Assembly: GCA_019119995.1 (NCBI GenBank)
Contig: DWVY01000056.1
Coordinates: 18,872 to 82,871 of the forward strand
Origin: Candidatus Mediterraneibacter faecavium
GTDB lineage: Bacteria; Bacillota; Clostridia; Lachnospirales; Lachnospiraceae
DNA length: 64,000 nucleotides
Reading direction: 5' to 3'
Below the pieces are notes generated by a model, which worked only from the letters and a program-made list of their open reading frames with translations, searched no databases and was not told the DNA's origin. Below are positions 36,578-44,710 of this stretch, piece after piece (the first letter of the stretch is position 1; each line of letters begins with the position of its first letter). A program made the translations under genes and the position numbers.

Positions 36578-36658
36578 AAATACAGAACAAAAAGAAAATA
36601 CAATACGCATTTCTTAAATTAAAATAAACTCACAAGATGAAACAAGGAGGAGAACAGC

Positions 36659-38938
36659 ATGGACAAAGAAAAGATCAGGGATCTGATCTCGCAGATGACG
36701 CTGGAAGAAAAGGCGGGGATGTGTTCCGGAGCGGATTTCTGGCATACCAAAGCGGCAGAGCGTCTCGGAATCCCTTCTGTCATGGTAAGCGACGGCCCCC
36801 ACGGACTGCGCAAGCAGTCAGAGGCGGCGGACCATCTCGGGATCAACGACAGCATCAAAGCGGTCTGCTTCCCCGCCGGATGTGCGCTTGCCTCAAGTTT
36901 TGACAGAGACCTTGCGAAAAAGATGGGAGAGACCATCGGGCAGGAATGTCAGGCGGAGGATATCAGCACCATTTTAGGGCCTGCGGTGAACATAAAGAGA
37001 TCCCCGCTGTGCGGACGTAACTTTGAGTATTACTCGGAAGACCCGTACGCGGCGTCCGAGATGTCGGCGGCGTTTATCCGCGGCGTGCAGAGCAAGAACG
37101 TAGGGACCAGCGTGAAGCATTTCCTGGCGAACAATCAGGAGAAGCGGCGCATGACAAACTCTTCGGACGTAGACGAGCGGACGCTGCGTGAGATCTACAT
37201 GGTGCCTTTCGAGGGCGCGGTGAAGAACGGGAAACCGTGGACCGTGATGAATTCCTACAACCAGATCAACGGAACTTTCGTCGGAGAGTCAAAAGAATAT
37301 CTCACAGATCTTCTGAGAGCGGAATGGGGATTCGACGGATATGTGATGTCCGACTGGGGCGCGGTCAATGACAGGGTAGAAGCGCTGAAAGCCGGAATGG
37401 ATCTGGAAATGCCCTCTTCAAACGGTGTGAACGACGCGCTGATCGTAAAGGCGGTGCAGGACGGCACGCTGGATGAGGCTGTGGTAGATCAGGCATGCGA
37501 GCGGATCCTGAACATCATCTACCGGTACATGGAGAGCCGGGATGCGAGCGCAGTATTTGACCGTGAGAAAGACCACGGGACAGCGGCTTCGGTCGAGGAA
37601 GAGTGTATCGTTCTTCTGAAAAATGACAGTGACGGAAACGGGAAACCCATCCTTCCGCTGGGCAGAGAACAGAAGATCGCGTTCATCGGAAAGTATGCCC
37701 AAGCGCCCCGGTATCAGGGCGGCGGAAGCTCCCATATCAACAGCTGGAAAGTAGAGTCCGCGCTGGAAGCTGTAAAAGACTTTGCGGACGTGGCTTATGC
37801 GAAGGGCTTTGACGACGCACAGGATCAGGCGGATGAAGCACTGGAAGCTGAGGCAGTGCAGGCGGCGGAAGATGCGGATGCAGCGGTGATCTTCGCAGGA
37901 CTTCCGGACAGCTTCGAGTCGGAAGGCTATGACCGGACGCACCTGAACCTTCCGGAATGCCAGAACCGTCTGATCGGTAAGATCTGCGATGTACAGAAAA
38001 ATGTGGTCGTTGTGCTCCACAACGGTTCTCCGGTCGTGATGCCGTGGAAAGACAGAGTGTCCGCAATCGTTGAGGCATATCTGGGCGGACAGGCAGTCGG
38101 GAAAGCAGAGGTGAGAGTCCTCTTCGGAGAAGTCAATCCGTCGGGAAGACTGTCCGAGACATTCCCGAACAGACTGGAAGACACACCGTGCTATCTGACC
38201 TACGGCAAAGGCAGAGACCATGCGGAGTACAGAGAAGGCGTGTTCGTGGGATACCGGTATTACACCACCCGCGATATGGACGTACAGTATCCGTTCGGGT
38301 ACGGACTGTCCTACACCACATTTGGATACAGTGATCTGGCCACAGATAAGAGCGGACTGACAGACGCGGATACGCTGAGTGTGAGCGTGGATGTTAAGAA
38401 TACGGGAGACCGCTTCGGTAAAGAGGTCGTGCAGCTCTACGTGGCTCCGGTGAACTCCGAAGTGCCGCGTCCGCTGCGGGAACTGAAAGGCTTTGAAAAA
38501 GTGTCACTGGAACCGGGAGAAAAGAAGACGGTGGCATTTACGCTGGATGACCGTGCCTTCGCGGTATGGAACGCAGATCTTCACTGCTGGGATGTGCCGG
38601 ACGGCGCATACAAGATCCAGATCTGCCGAAACGCCCGGGAAGTGATCCTTGAGACAGAGGTGCAGGTGAAGAACACAAAGCGCCCGAGACAGAAGTACAC
38701 GGCGAATACCTGCATGGGCGAGCTCTTTGCAGATCCGAAAGCACAGCAGATCCTCGGACAGATGATGGGGAACAACGAGCAGGCGAAAGAGATGGAAGAG
38801 AAATCGCAGGGAGAGGCAGTCAGCCAGGAGATGCTGGCGGCGATGATGCAGGACATGCCGCTTCGTCAGCTTATCAGCTTCGTGCCGGGCATGACGTGGG
38901 AAGCAGTGGATCAGATACTTAATGCGCTGAATGCGTGA
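36659..38938 (+). CDS. Glycoside hydrolase family 3 (beta-glucosidase-like) with C-terminal helical tail
   Basis: Domain order over 759 residues: (beta/alpha)8 barrel with VSDGPHGLR, KHFLANNQE and the nucleophile aspartate in VMSDWGAV; alpha/beta sandwich with GGGSSHIN; and fibronectin-III-like domain (VSVDVKNTGDRFGKEVVQLYVAPV). After this standard end (about residue 680) an extra tail runs to the C-terminus: GELFADPKAQQILGQ, a Glu/Gln stretch, then MMQDMPLRQLISF and ILNALNA. It is methionine-rich and helical. No signal peptide is present, so it acts in the cytosol on imported glycosides, releasing terminal glucose or xylose. It is the first gene of the locus, with a GGAGGAG ribosome site. 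Confidence 0.92.
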   Translation: MDKEKIRDLISQMTLEEKAGMCSGADFWHTKAAERLGIPSVMVSDGPHGLRKQSEAADHLGINDSIKAVCFPAGCALASSFDRDLAKKMGETIGQECQAEDISTILGPAVNIKRSPLCGRNFEYYSEDPYAASEMSAAFIRGVQSKNVGTSVKHFLANNQEKRRMTNSSDVDERTLREIYMVPFEGAVKNGKPWTVMNSYNQINGTFVGESKEYLTDLLRAEWGFDGYVMSDWGAVNDRVEALKAGMDLEMPSSNGVNDALIVKAVQDGTLDEAVVDQACERILNIIYRYMESRDASAVFDREKDHGTAASVEEECIVLLKNDSDGNGKPILPLGREQKIAFIGKYAQAPRYQGGGSSHINSWKVESALEAVKDFADVAYAKGFDDAQDQADEALEAEAVQAAEDADAAVIFAGLPDSFESEGYDRTHLNLPECQNRLIGKICDVQKNVVVVLHNGSPVVMPWKDRVSAIVEAYLGGQAVGKAEVRVLFGEVNPSGRLSETFPNRLEDTPCYLTYGKGRDHAEYREGVFVGYRYYTTRDMDVQYPFGYGLSYTTFGYSDLATDKSGLTDADTLSVSVDVKNTGDRFGKEVVQLYVAPVNSEVPRPLRELKGFEKVSLEPGEKKTVAFTLDDRAFAVWNADLHCWDVPDGAYKIQICRNAREVILETEVQVKNTKRPRQKYTANTCMGELFADPKAQQILGQMMGNNEQAKEMEEKSQGEAVSQEMLAAMMQDMPLRQLISFVPGMTWEAVDQILNALNA

Positions 38939-38978
38939 TTAGGATATAATTATACAAGAGGAAAGAGAGGTTAACAAA

Positions 38979-40385
38979 ATGGCAAAGAAACCTTTAGGAA
39001 AAGACAATCTGGGCATCCAGAAAGTCATGAGGATGCCGGACTATCTGGGAGATGCGGCCGGACAGTTCTCACTGAATGCGATCAGCGGACTGGTAGGGCA
39101 GCTTACATACTTCTATACTGAAAAAGTGGGTGTTGCAGCCGGTGCGATCGCAACAGCACTTCTGATCGTAAAAATACTGGATGCATTTACAGATGTTATC
39201 ATGGGATATATTGTCGACCATACGGCGCCGGGCAAGGAGAAGTACCGCCCGTGGATCCTTCGGATGGTTCTGCCGGTAGCGATCATGATGGTTTTGATGT
39301 TTACGGTTCCGACTAATGTAAGTACGCCGATCCAGATCGTATATATGTTCATAACCAACTTCCTGTTCACAGCAGTGATCTACACGATCATCTGCGTGCC
39401 GTATCAGGCGATTATGGTTGTCCGCACGAACAGTCAGGAAGAGCGTGCGAAGATGGGAACATGGCGTGCGGCGGCAGGTTATGTATCCGGAATGATCATT
39501 GCAGTTATGATCATCCCGATCACAAATATGCTGGGCGGCGACCAGAAAGCATGGATCATGTTCAGTGCCGGACTTGCAGTAGTTTCTGCCATTCTTCTGT
39601 TTGTAACTTATAAGACAAGCAAAGAGTATGCTGTTGAAGACGGTCAGGAGGCTGCGGCAGCTCCGGAGCCGGAAGAAGAAAGCGTTCCGTTTGGAGAGGC
39701 GTTAAAAAATCTTTTCCATAATAAATACTGGGTAATGGCGCTGATCCTTGCCGTATGCTCCAATATTTTCTACGGACTTTCAAATTCATCAGGAACCTAT
39801 TACTGTAAATGGATCTACGGGGACGACAATCTTATGGGAATCCTCGGCGGCGTCGGCCTGATCCCGACAATCCTCGGATTCATTGTAACACCGATCCTGA
39901 TCAAGACGTTGGGCGTTACCAAATCACTCCGGGTTTCCTTTGTAATCGGAATCGTCGGCAATGTTCTGAGAATGATTAATCCGTATAACTTCGTTTACAA
40001 TGCAGTTCTGGGATGCTTCTCAACATTTGCAAATATTCCGATGATGTGCCTGCTTGGAACGATCACGGCGATGTCCATAGACTATAATGAATATAAATAT
40101 GGAAAGCGTATGGTAGGATCCTCTCAGGCAGCCGCAAGCTTCGGCTCCAAAGTAGGAAACGGCCTGGGAACATCACTGATCGGATGGTGCCTTGCCATCG
40201 CAGCATATGACGCGGCGGCCACTGTCCTGACTCCGGCTGTGAAACAGGCGATCTTCACATTCAATATCTACGCTCCGCTGGCGATGTTCGTGATCATGTT
40301 CATCGTAGCAATGAAGTTCGACCTGGAGAAGAAGCTTCCGGGAATCCGCGAGGAGCTGGATAAGAGAAAAGCACAGAACAAATAA
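38979..40385 (+). CDS. GPH-family glycoside/sugar:cation symporter
   Basis: The 468-residue transporter belongs to the glycoside-pentoside-hexuronide group of the major facilitator superfamily. It starts IGLAEAxGN-like (here MPDYLGDAAGQFSLNAISGLV), has the loop DAFTDVIMGYIVDHTAPGKEKYRPW between helices 2 and 3, and about twelve helices with a charged mid-loop (EDGQEAAAAPEPEEESVPFGEALKNL). It imports a glycoside with Na+ or H+. Placed between GH3 and GH43 genes, it probably feeds rhamnosyl- or arabinosyl-glycosides to the cytosolic enzymes of the locus. Confidence 0.9.
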   Translation: MAKKPLGKDNLGIQKVMRMPDYLGDAAGQFSLNAISGLVGQLTYFYTEKVGVAAGAIATALLIVKILDAFTDVIMGYIVDHTAPGKEKYRPWILRMVLPVAIMMVLMFTVPTNVSTPIQIVYMFITNFLFTAVIYTIICVPYQAIMVVRTNSQEERAKMGTWRAAAGYVSGMIIAVMIIPITNMLGGDQKAWIMFSAGLAVVSAILLFVTYKTSKEYAVEDGQEAAAAPEPEEESVPFGEALKNLFHNKYWVMALILAVCSNIFYGLSNSSGTYYCKWIYGDDNLMGILGGVGLIPTILGFIVTPILIKTLGVTKSLRVSFVIGIVGNVLRMINPYNFVYNAVLGCFSTFANIPMMCLLGTITAMSIDYNEYKYGKRMVGSSQAAASFGSKVGNGLGTSLIGWCLAIAAYDAAATVLTPAVKQAIFTFNIYAPLAMFVIMFIVAMKFDLEKKLPGIREELDKRKAQNK

Positions 40386-40407
40386 TTAAATATAGCCAAT
40401 CATGTCT

Positions 40408-40432
40408 CTGCCCCGCCATTTTGACGGGGCAG
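40408..40432 (+). terminator. Intergenic hairpin between symporter and GH43 genes
   Basis: CTGCCCCG (40408-40415) and CGGGGCAG (40425-40432) form a perfect 8-pair stem. No T-run follows, so it looks more like an RNA-stability or processing hairpin than a full terminator. Confidence 0.45.
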
Positions 40433-40460
40433 TGCCTGAATTAAGGGAGGAGATCAGTAA

Positions 40461-41990
40461 ATGAGTGAAGACAGACAGGCATTCAACCCATATCTTCCGT
40501 TAAATGAATATATCCCGGACGGAGAACCCCATGTATTCGGCGACAGGGTATACATTTTCGGTTCTCATGACAGAGAGGGAGGAACAACATACTGCGAACT
40601 GGATTATACGGTCTACTCTGCGCCGGTCACGGATCTGACAGACTGGAGATGTGAGGGGACGGTATACCGAGCAGAACAGGATCCTCATGTCTGCGCAGAC
40701 AGAAGCCAGATGTACGCGCCGGATGTCGTGCGGGGGAATGACGGAAGATATTATCTGTATTACTGCCTGGCGGGGCAGGCCGGGAAGAACGGATTCGACG
40801 GACCGATCTCTGTGGCGGTGTGTGATACCCCGGCAGGAAAATACGAATATCTCGGAGACGTCCGATACCCGGACGGGAGCCCCATGACGAGATTTATTCC
40901 GTTTGACCCGGCTGTGATCAATGATAATGGAACGATCCGTCTGTATTACGGCTGGTCTCTCCCGATGACACCGGGAAACGGATGGCTGGGCAGAAAGATC
41001 ACGGAAAAGCTTATGGTCAATATGTTCCATAAATTACCGGAAGAGATCCGAAGAGAACCGCAGGGCATTATGGGAGCAAACACCGTGGAACTGAAGGATG
41101 ATATGCTGACGGTAAGAGGCGAACCTGTCAGGATTCTTCCCGGGATCGACAAGAGTAAAGGAACGGAATATGAGGGACATGCGTTTTTCGAGGCAAGTTC
41201 GATCCGGAAGATCGGAGAAACATATTATTTTATTTATTCCACTGAAAAAAACCATGAATTGTGTTACGCAGTGAGCCGGTATCCGGACAGAGATTTTCGG
41301 TACGGCGGCGTGATCATTTCCAACGGCGATGTCGGGATTGACGGAAGAAAGGCAAAACGCCGGATCGCGGCAACCGGAAATAATCATGGAAGTATTGAGC
41401 AGATCAATGGGAAATGGTATGTTTTTTATCACAGGCATACTCATCTTAATTCCTACAACCGGCAGGACTGTGCGGAGGAGATTCATATCGATGGGGACGG
41501 TTCTATCCGTCAGGTTCCGATGACGTCCTGTGGACTTAACGGGAAACCTCTCAGACCGGAGGGTGTTTATCCGGCTGCTATCGCCTGTGTGCTCACTGAC
41601 GGGCATATGCCCCATGTGGGAAACGGCGGCGCTCCGGGCAGACATCCGATGATCACACACGGAGAAGGAGAGCAGCATATTACCGGGATACGTAATCACA
41701 CAGTGATCGGATTCAGATATTTTGCATTTACAGGATCTGTGAAGCTGATCCTCCGGGTAAGAGGGAATGGAAGAGGACATTTCCTGATCTCAGACGGACA
41801 GAAAACTCACAGAACTTCGGTACAGGTGACCGGAAGCGAAAAATGGATGAAATATGAAACAGTGGTCAACACAGACCGGACAGCCCCGCTCTATCTGGAG
41901 TATAAGGGGACGGGGATGATGGAACTGCAGCAGATAGAATTAAAAAGAGTAGTATCTGACAAGGAGGAAGAAAATCATGAAAATATATGA
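40461..41990 (+). CDS. Glycoside hydrolase family 43 (arabinofuranosidase/xylosidase-like)
   Basis: The 509-residue protein has a five-bladed propeller region. The general base is expected in NEYIPDGEPHVF, the modulating aspartate in RFIPFDPAVIND and the acid in YEGHAFFEASSIRK. The HDREGGTTYCELDY loop is typical of GH43 subgroups acting on arabinosyl or xylosyl decorations. The last 130 residues (VIGFRYFAFTGSVKLILRVRGNGRGHFLISDG) look like a carbohydrate-binding beta-sandwich of the CBM6 type. No signal peptide. It overlaps the rhamnosidase gene by 14 bases. The exact linkage cleaved is not predictable. Confidence 0.88.
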   Translation: MSEDRQAFNPYLPLNEYIPDGEPHVFGDRVYIFGSHDREGGTTYCELDYTVYSAPVTDLTDWRCEGTVYRAEQDPHVCADRSQMYAPDVVRGNDGRYYLYYCLAGQAGKNGFDGPISVAVCDTPAGKYEYLGDVRYPDGSPMTRFIPFDPAVINDNGTIRLYYGWSLPMTPGNGWLGRKITEKLMVNMFHKLPEEIRREPQGIMGANTVELKDDMLTVRGEPVRILPGIDKSKGTEYEGHAFFEASSIRKIGETYYFIYSTEKNHELCYAVSRYPDRDFRYGGVIISNGDVGIDGRKAKRRIAATGNNHGSIEQINGKWYVFYHRHTHLNSYNRQDCAEEIHIDGDGSIRQVPMTSCGLNGKPLRPEGVYPAAIACVLTDGHMPHVGNGGAPGRHPMITHGEGEQHITGIRNHTVIGFRYFAFTGSVKLILRVRGNGRGHFLISDGQKTHRTSVQVTGSEKWMKYETVVNTDRTAPLYLEYKGTGMMELQQIELKRVVSDKEEENHENI

Positions 41991-44706
41991 CCTGAGGACA
42001 GAATACCGTGAGAACCCGATCGGGCTCGCAGTCAAAAGCCCGCGCTTTTCCTGGAAGATGCGGACGGACGAGAAGAACACAGTCCAGAATATTTACCGGA
42101 TCGAAGTGACGGACAACGGGAAGACTGTGTGGGATACCGGGATGCAGGAGAGCAGGGACTCCGTGCTCGTTCCGTATGAGGGCGAGTTGCTTTGTGACGA
42201 GACGCTTTACACTGTGAAAGTGACCGTATGGGATAACTACGGACGGGCGGGCAGCGCTGAGACGACTTTTGAGACAGGAGTCTTCGACCCACAGACATTC
42301 CGGGCAGAGATGATCACCCATGATTTTGAGCAGGAGGAGACAGCCTGTCCGGTTTTCTATATGAATATTCTATTGAAAGGCGATGTGAAAAAAGCACGCC
42401 TCTACGCGACGGCACAGGGCGTCTATGAATTCGCCGTAAACGGCGTGAAAGCCGGAGAGGACCGGATGACGCCGGGGTGGACCAGCTACCACAACCGTCT
42501 CCAGTACCAGATCTATGATGTGACGGAGCAGATAAAGAGCGGGGAGAACCTGCTGGAGATGACGGTCGGTAACGGCTGGTACAAGGGCATCCTTGGATTT
42601 ATGTGCACCCCGGATATCTACGGCGACCGGGTGGGCGCATTTGCGGAGCTGCATATTACATACGAAGACGGCGGAATCGAAGTTATCGGTACGGATGAGA
42701 ACTGGGGCGTGCGCACCGGCGAGATCCGTTACAGCGAGATCTATATGGGCGAGACCATCGATACGGACGCCCCGCAGATCCGGGAAGGAAATGTCTCTGT
42801 CAAAGACTTTGACAAGAGCATCCTGACCGCACAGGAAAACGAGCCGGTCCGCATCACGGAGCGTATCCCGGCGAAAGAACTGATCGTGACCCCGAAGGGA
42901 GAGCGTCTGGTGGACTTCGGGCAGAATATCACCGGACTGGCAGAAATCCGCATCAAAGGATATAAGGGACAGAAGATTACGATCCGGCACGCAGAGGTAC
43001 TTGACAAGGACGGCAACTTTTATCCCGAGACGCTGCGCCAGGCGAAATCCATCGACACCTATATCTGCAACGGGGAAGATCAGGTCTTCCTGCCACACTT
43101 TACGTTCCACGGGTTCCGCTATATCTGCGTGGAGGGAATAGATGAGATGAAGCCGGAGATGTTCACAGCCTGCGTGATGCACTCTGATATGGAGAGCATC
43201 GGATCCTTCCATACGTCCAACAAAAAGATCAACCAGCTCCAGAGCAATATTTCCTGGGGCATGCGGGACAACTTCCTCGATATCCCCACCGACTGCCCGC
43301 AGAGGGACGAGCGCCTCGGATGGACGGGCGACGCCCAGGTATTCTCCTGGACGGCTTCCTATCTTCGCAACACCGCGCTTTTCTTCAGCAAATGGATGCG
43401 GGATATGTTTGCTGAGTCCTCTCTGGAAAAGGGCGTGCCCCATGTCGTGCCGGATATCCTCGGCTCCTACAGTTCCTCTGCATGGAGCGACGCGGCGGTC
43501 ATCATCCCCTGGGTCGTCTATCAGACATACGGGGATACACGGATCCTGGAAGAAAACTGGAAATGTATGCACGAGTGGGTGGATTACATTACGAACAACT
43601 GCGAGGAGAACGGTCTGTGGATGACCGGATTCCAGTACGGCGACTGGCTGGCGCTTGACAAAGAGGAGAGCGCAGACCGCACCGGCGCGACGGACAAATA
43701 TATGATCGCCAACGCCTATTATCTGTATGTGACGGATCTGGTAAAGCAGACGGCGGAAGTGCTGGGGTATGAGGATGACGCGGCAAAATATGCGTCCCTG
43801 TACGAGAAGACACTGGATGCATTCCGGAGAGAATACTATACGGAAACAGGCCGGATCGTCAGCGAGACCCAGACCGGCTGCATCCTTGCCCTGTATTTCA
43901 ATCTGGCTAGGGAGAATGACCGCGGCAGAATCCTGAAGACGCTGCTCACCAATATCGAGAACCACAAGAACCATCTGGCGACCGGATTTGTGGGAACGCC
44001 GTACATCTGCCACGCACTTTCCGAGAACGGAGCTCACGACATGGCCTGCACCCTGCTTATGAGGGAAGACTATCCGTCCTGGCTGTACGCGGTCAACATG
44101 GGTGCGACGACCATCTGGGAGCGGTGGAATTCCATCAAGCCGGACGGCACGTTCGATGAGTCGGGCATGAACTCCCTGAACCATTACGCGTACGGATCCA
44201 TCGGCGACTGGATGTACCGCAAGGCGGCAGGCATCAACCAGTTGGAGCCGGGGTATAAGAAGATCCTGATAAAACCGATGTTTGTGAAAGGCATAGAGGA
44301 GGCGGAAGGAACTTTTGAATCCCCGTACGGTAAGATCGTCAGCGGATATTCCTGTAAAGACGGGAAGATACATATCCATGCAGAAATCCCTGCCAACACG
44401 ACGGCGGTGATCGTCCTGCCGGAGAAAGGTGAAAAAATTGAAGTCGGTTCCGGCGTCTACGACTATGAATATGATACCGGGACAAGCTTGAAGACCCTGC
44501 GCTTCAGTATGGACAGCACGCTCTCTGAGATCGTGGCAGAGCCTCTGGCAGTGCAGATGTTCAACCAGTTCGCGCCGGGCATGCTGGACGGCCCGATGGT
44601 GCAGATGGCGATGCAGATGACCCTCGCCGAGATGCTGGGCGCGGCGCCGGATGCAAGGCCCATGTTCGAGGCGGTCGTGAATGCGCTGAACGCGCAGGAG
44701 GAGTAG
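41977..44706 (+). CDS. Alpha-L-rhamnosidase (GH78) with C-terminal helical tail
   Basis: The 909-residue protein has the GH78 layout: N-terminal beta domains (including FAVNGVKAGEDRMTPGWTSYHNR), a third beta domain, then the (alpha/alpha)6 barrel with DCPQRDERLGWTGDAQVF holding the catalytic acid region, GDWLALD, and GATTIWERWNS holding the base region. The C-terminal beta domain normally ends GH78. Here a tail of about 65 residues follows (SEIVAEPLAVQMFNQ ... MQMTLAEML ... AVVNALNA) that resembles the tail of the GH3 protein at 36659. It releases terminal alpha-rhamnose from plant glycosides or rhamnogalacturonan fragments, here in the cytosol. Confidence 0.93.
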   Translation: MKIYDLRTEYRENPIGLAVKSPRFSWKMRTDEKNTVQNIYRIEVTDNGKTVWDTGMQESRDSVLVPYEGELLCDETLYTVKVTVWDNYGRAGSAETTFETGVFDPQTFRAEMITHDFEQEETACPVFYMNILLKGDVKKARLYATAQGVYEFAVNGVKAGEDRMTPGWTSYHNRLQYQIYDVTEQIKSGENLLEMTVGNGWYKGILGFMCTPDIYGDRVGAFAELHITYEDGGIEVIGTDENWGVRTGEIRYSEIYMGETIDTDAPQIREGNVSVKDFDKSILTAQENEPVRITERIPAKELIVTPKGERLVDFGQNITGLAEIRIKGYKGQKITIRHAEVLDKDGNFYPETLRQAKSIDTYICNGEDQVFLPHFTFHGFRYICVEGIDEMKPEMFTACVMHSDMESIGSFHTSNKKINQLQSNISWGMRDNFLDIPTDCPQRDERLGWTGDAQVFSWTASYLRNTALFFSKWMRDMFAESSLEKGVPHVVPDILGSYSSSAWSDAAVIIPWVVYQTYGDTRILEENWKCMHEWVDYITNNCEENGLWMTGFQYGDWLALDKEESADRTGATDKYMIANAYYLYVTDLVKQTAEVLGYEDDAAKYASLYEKTLDAFRREYYTETGRIVSETQTGCILALYFNLARENDRGRILKTLLTNIENHKNHLATGFVGTPYICHALSENGAHDMACTLLMREDYPSWLYAVNMGATTIWERWNSIKPDGTFDESGMNSLNHYAYGSIGDWMYRKAAGINQLEPGYKKILIKPMFVKGIEEAEGTFESPYGKIVSGYSCKDGKIHIHAEIPANTTAVIVLPEKGEKIEVGSGVYDYEYDTGTSLKTLRFSMDSTLSEIVAEPLAVQMFNQFAPGMLDGPMVQMAMQMTLAEMLGAAPDARPMFEAVVNALNAQEE

Positions 44707-44710
44707 GAAA

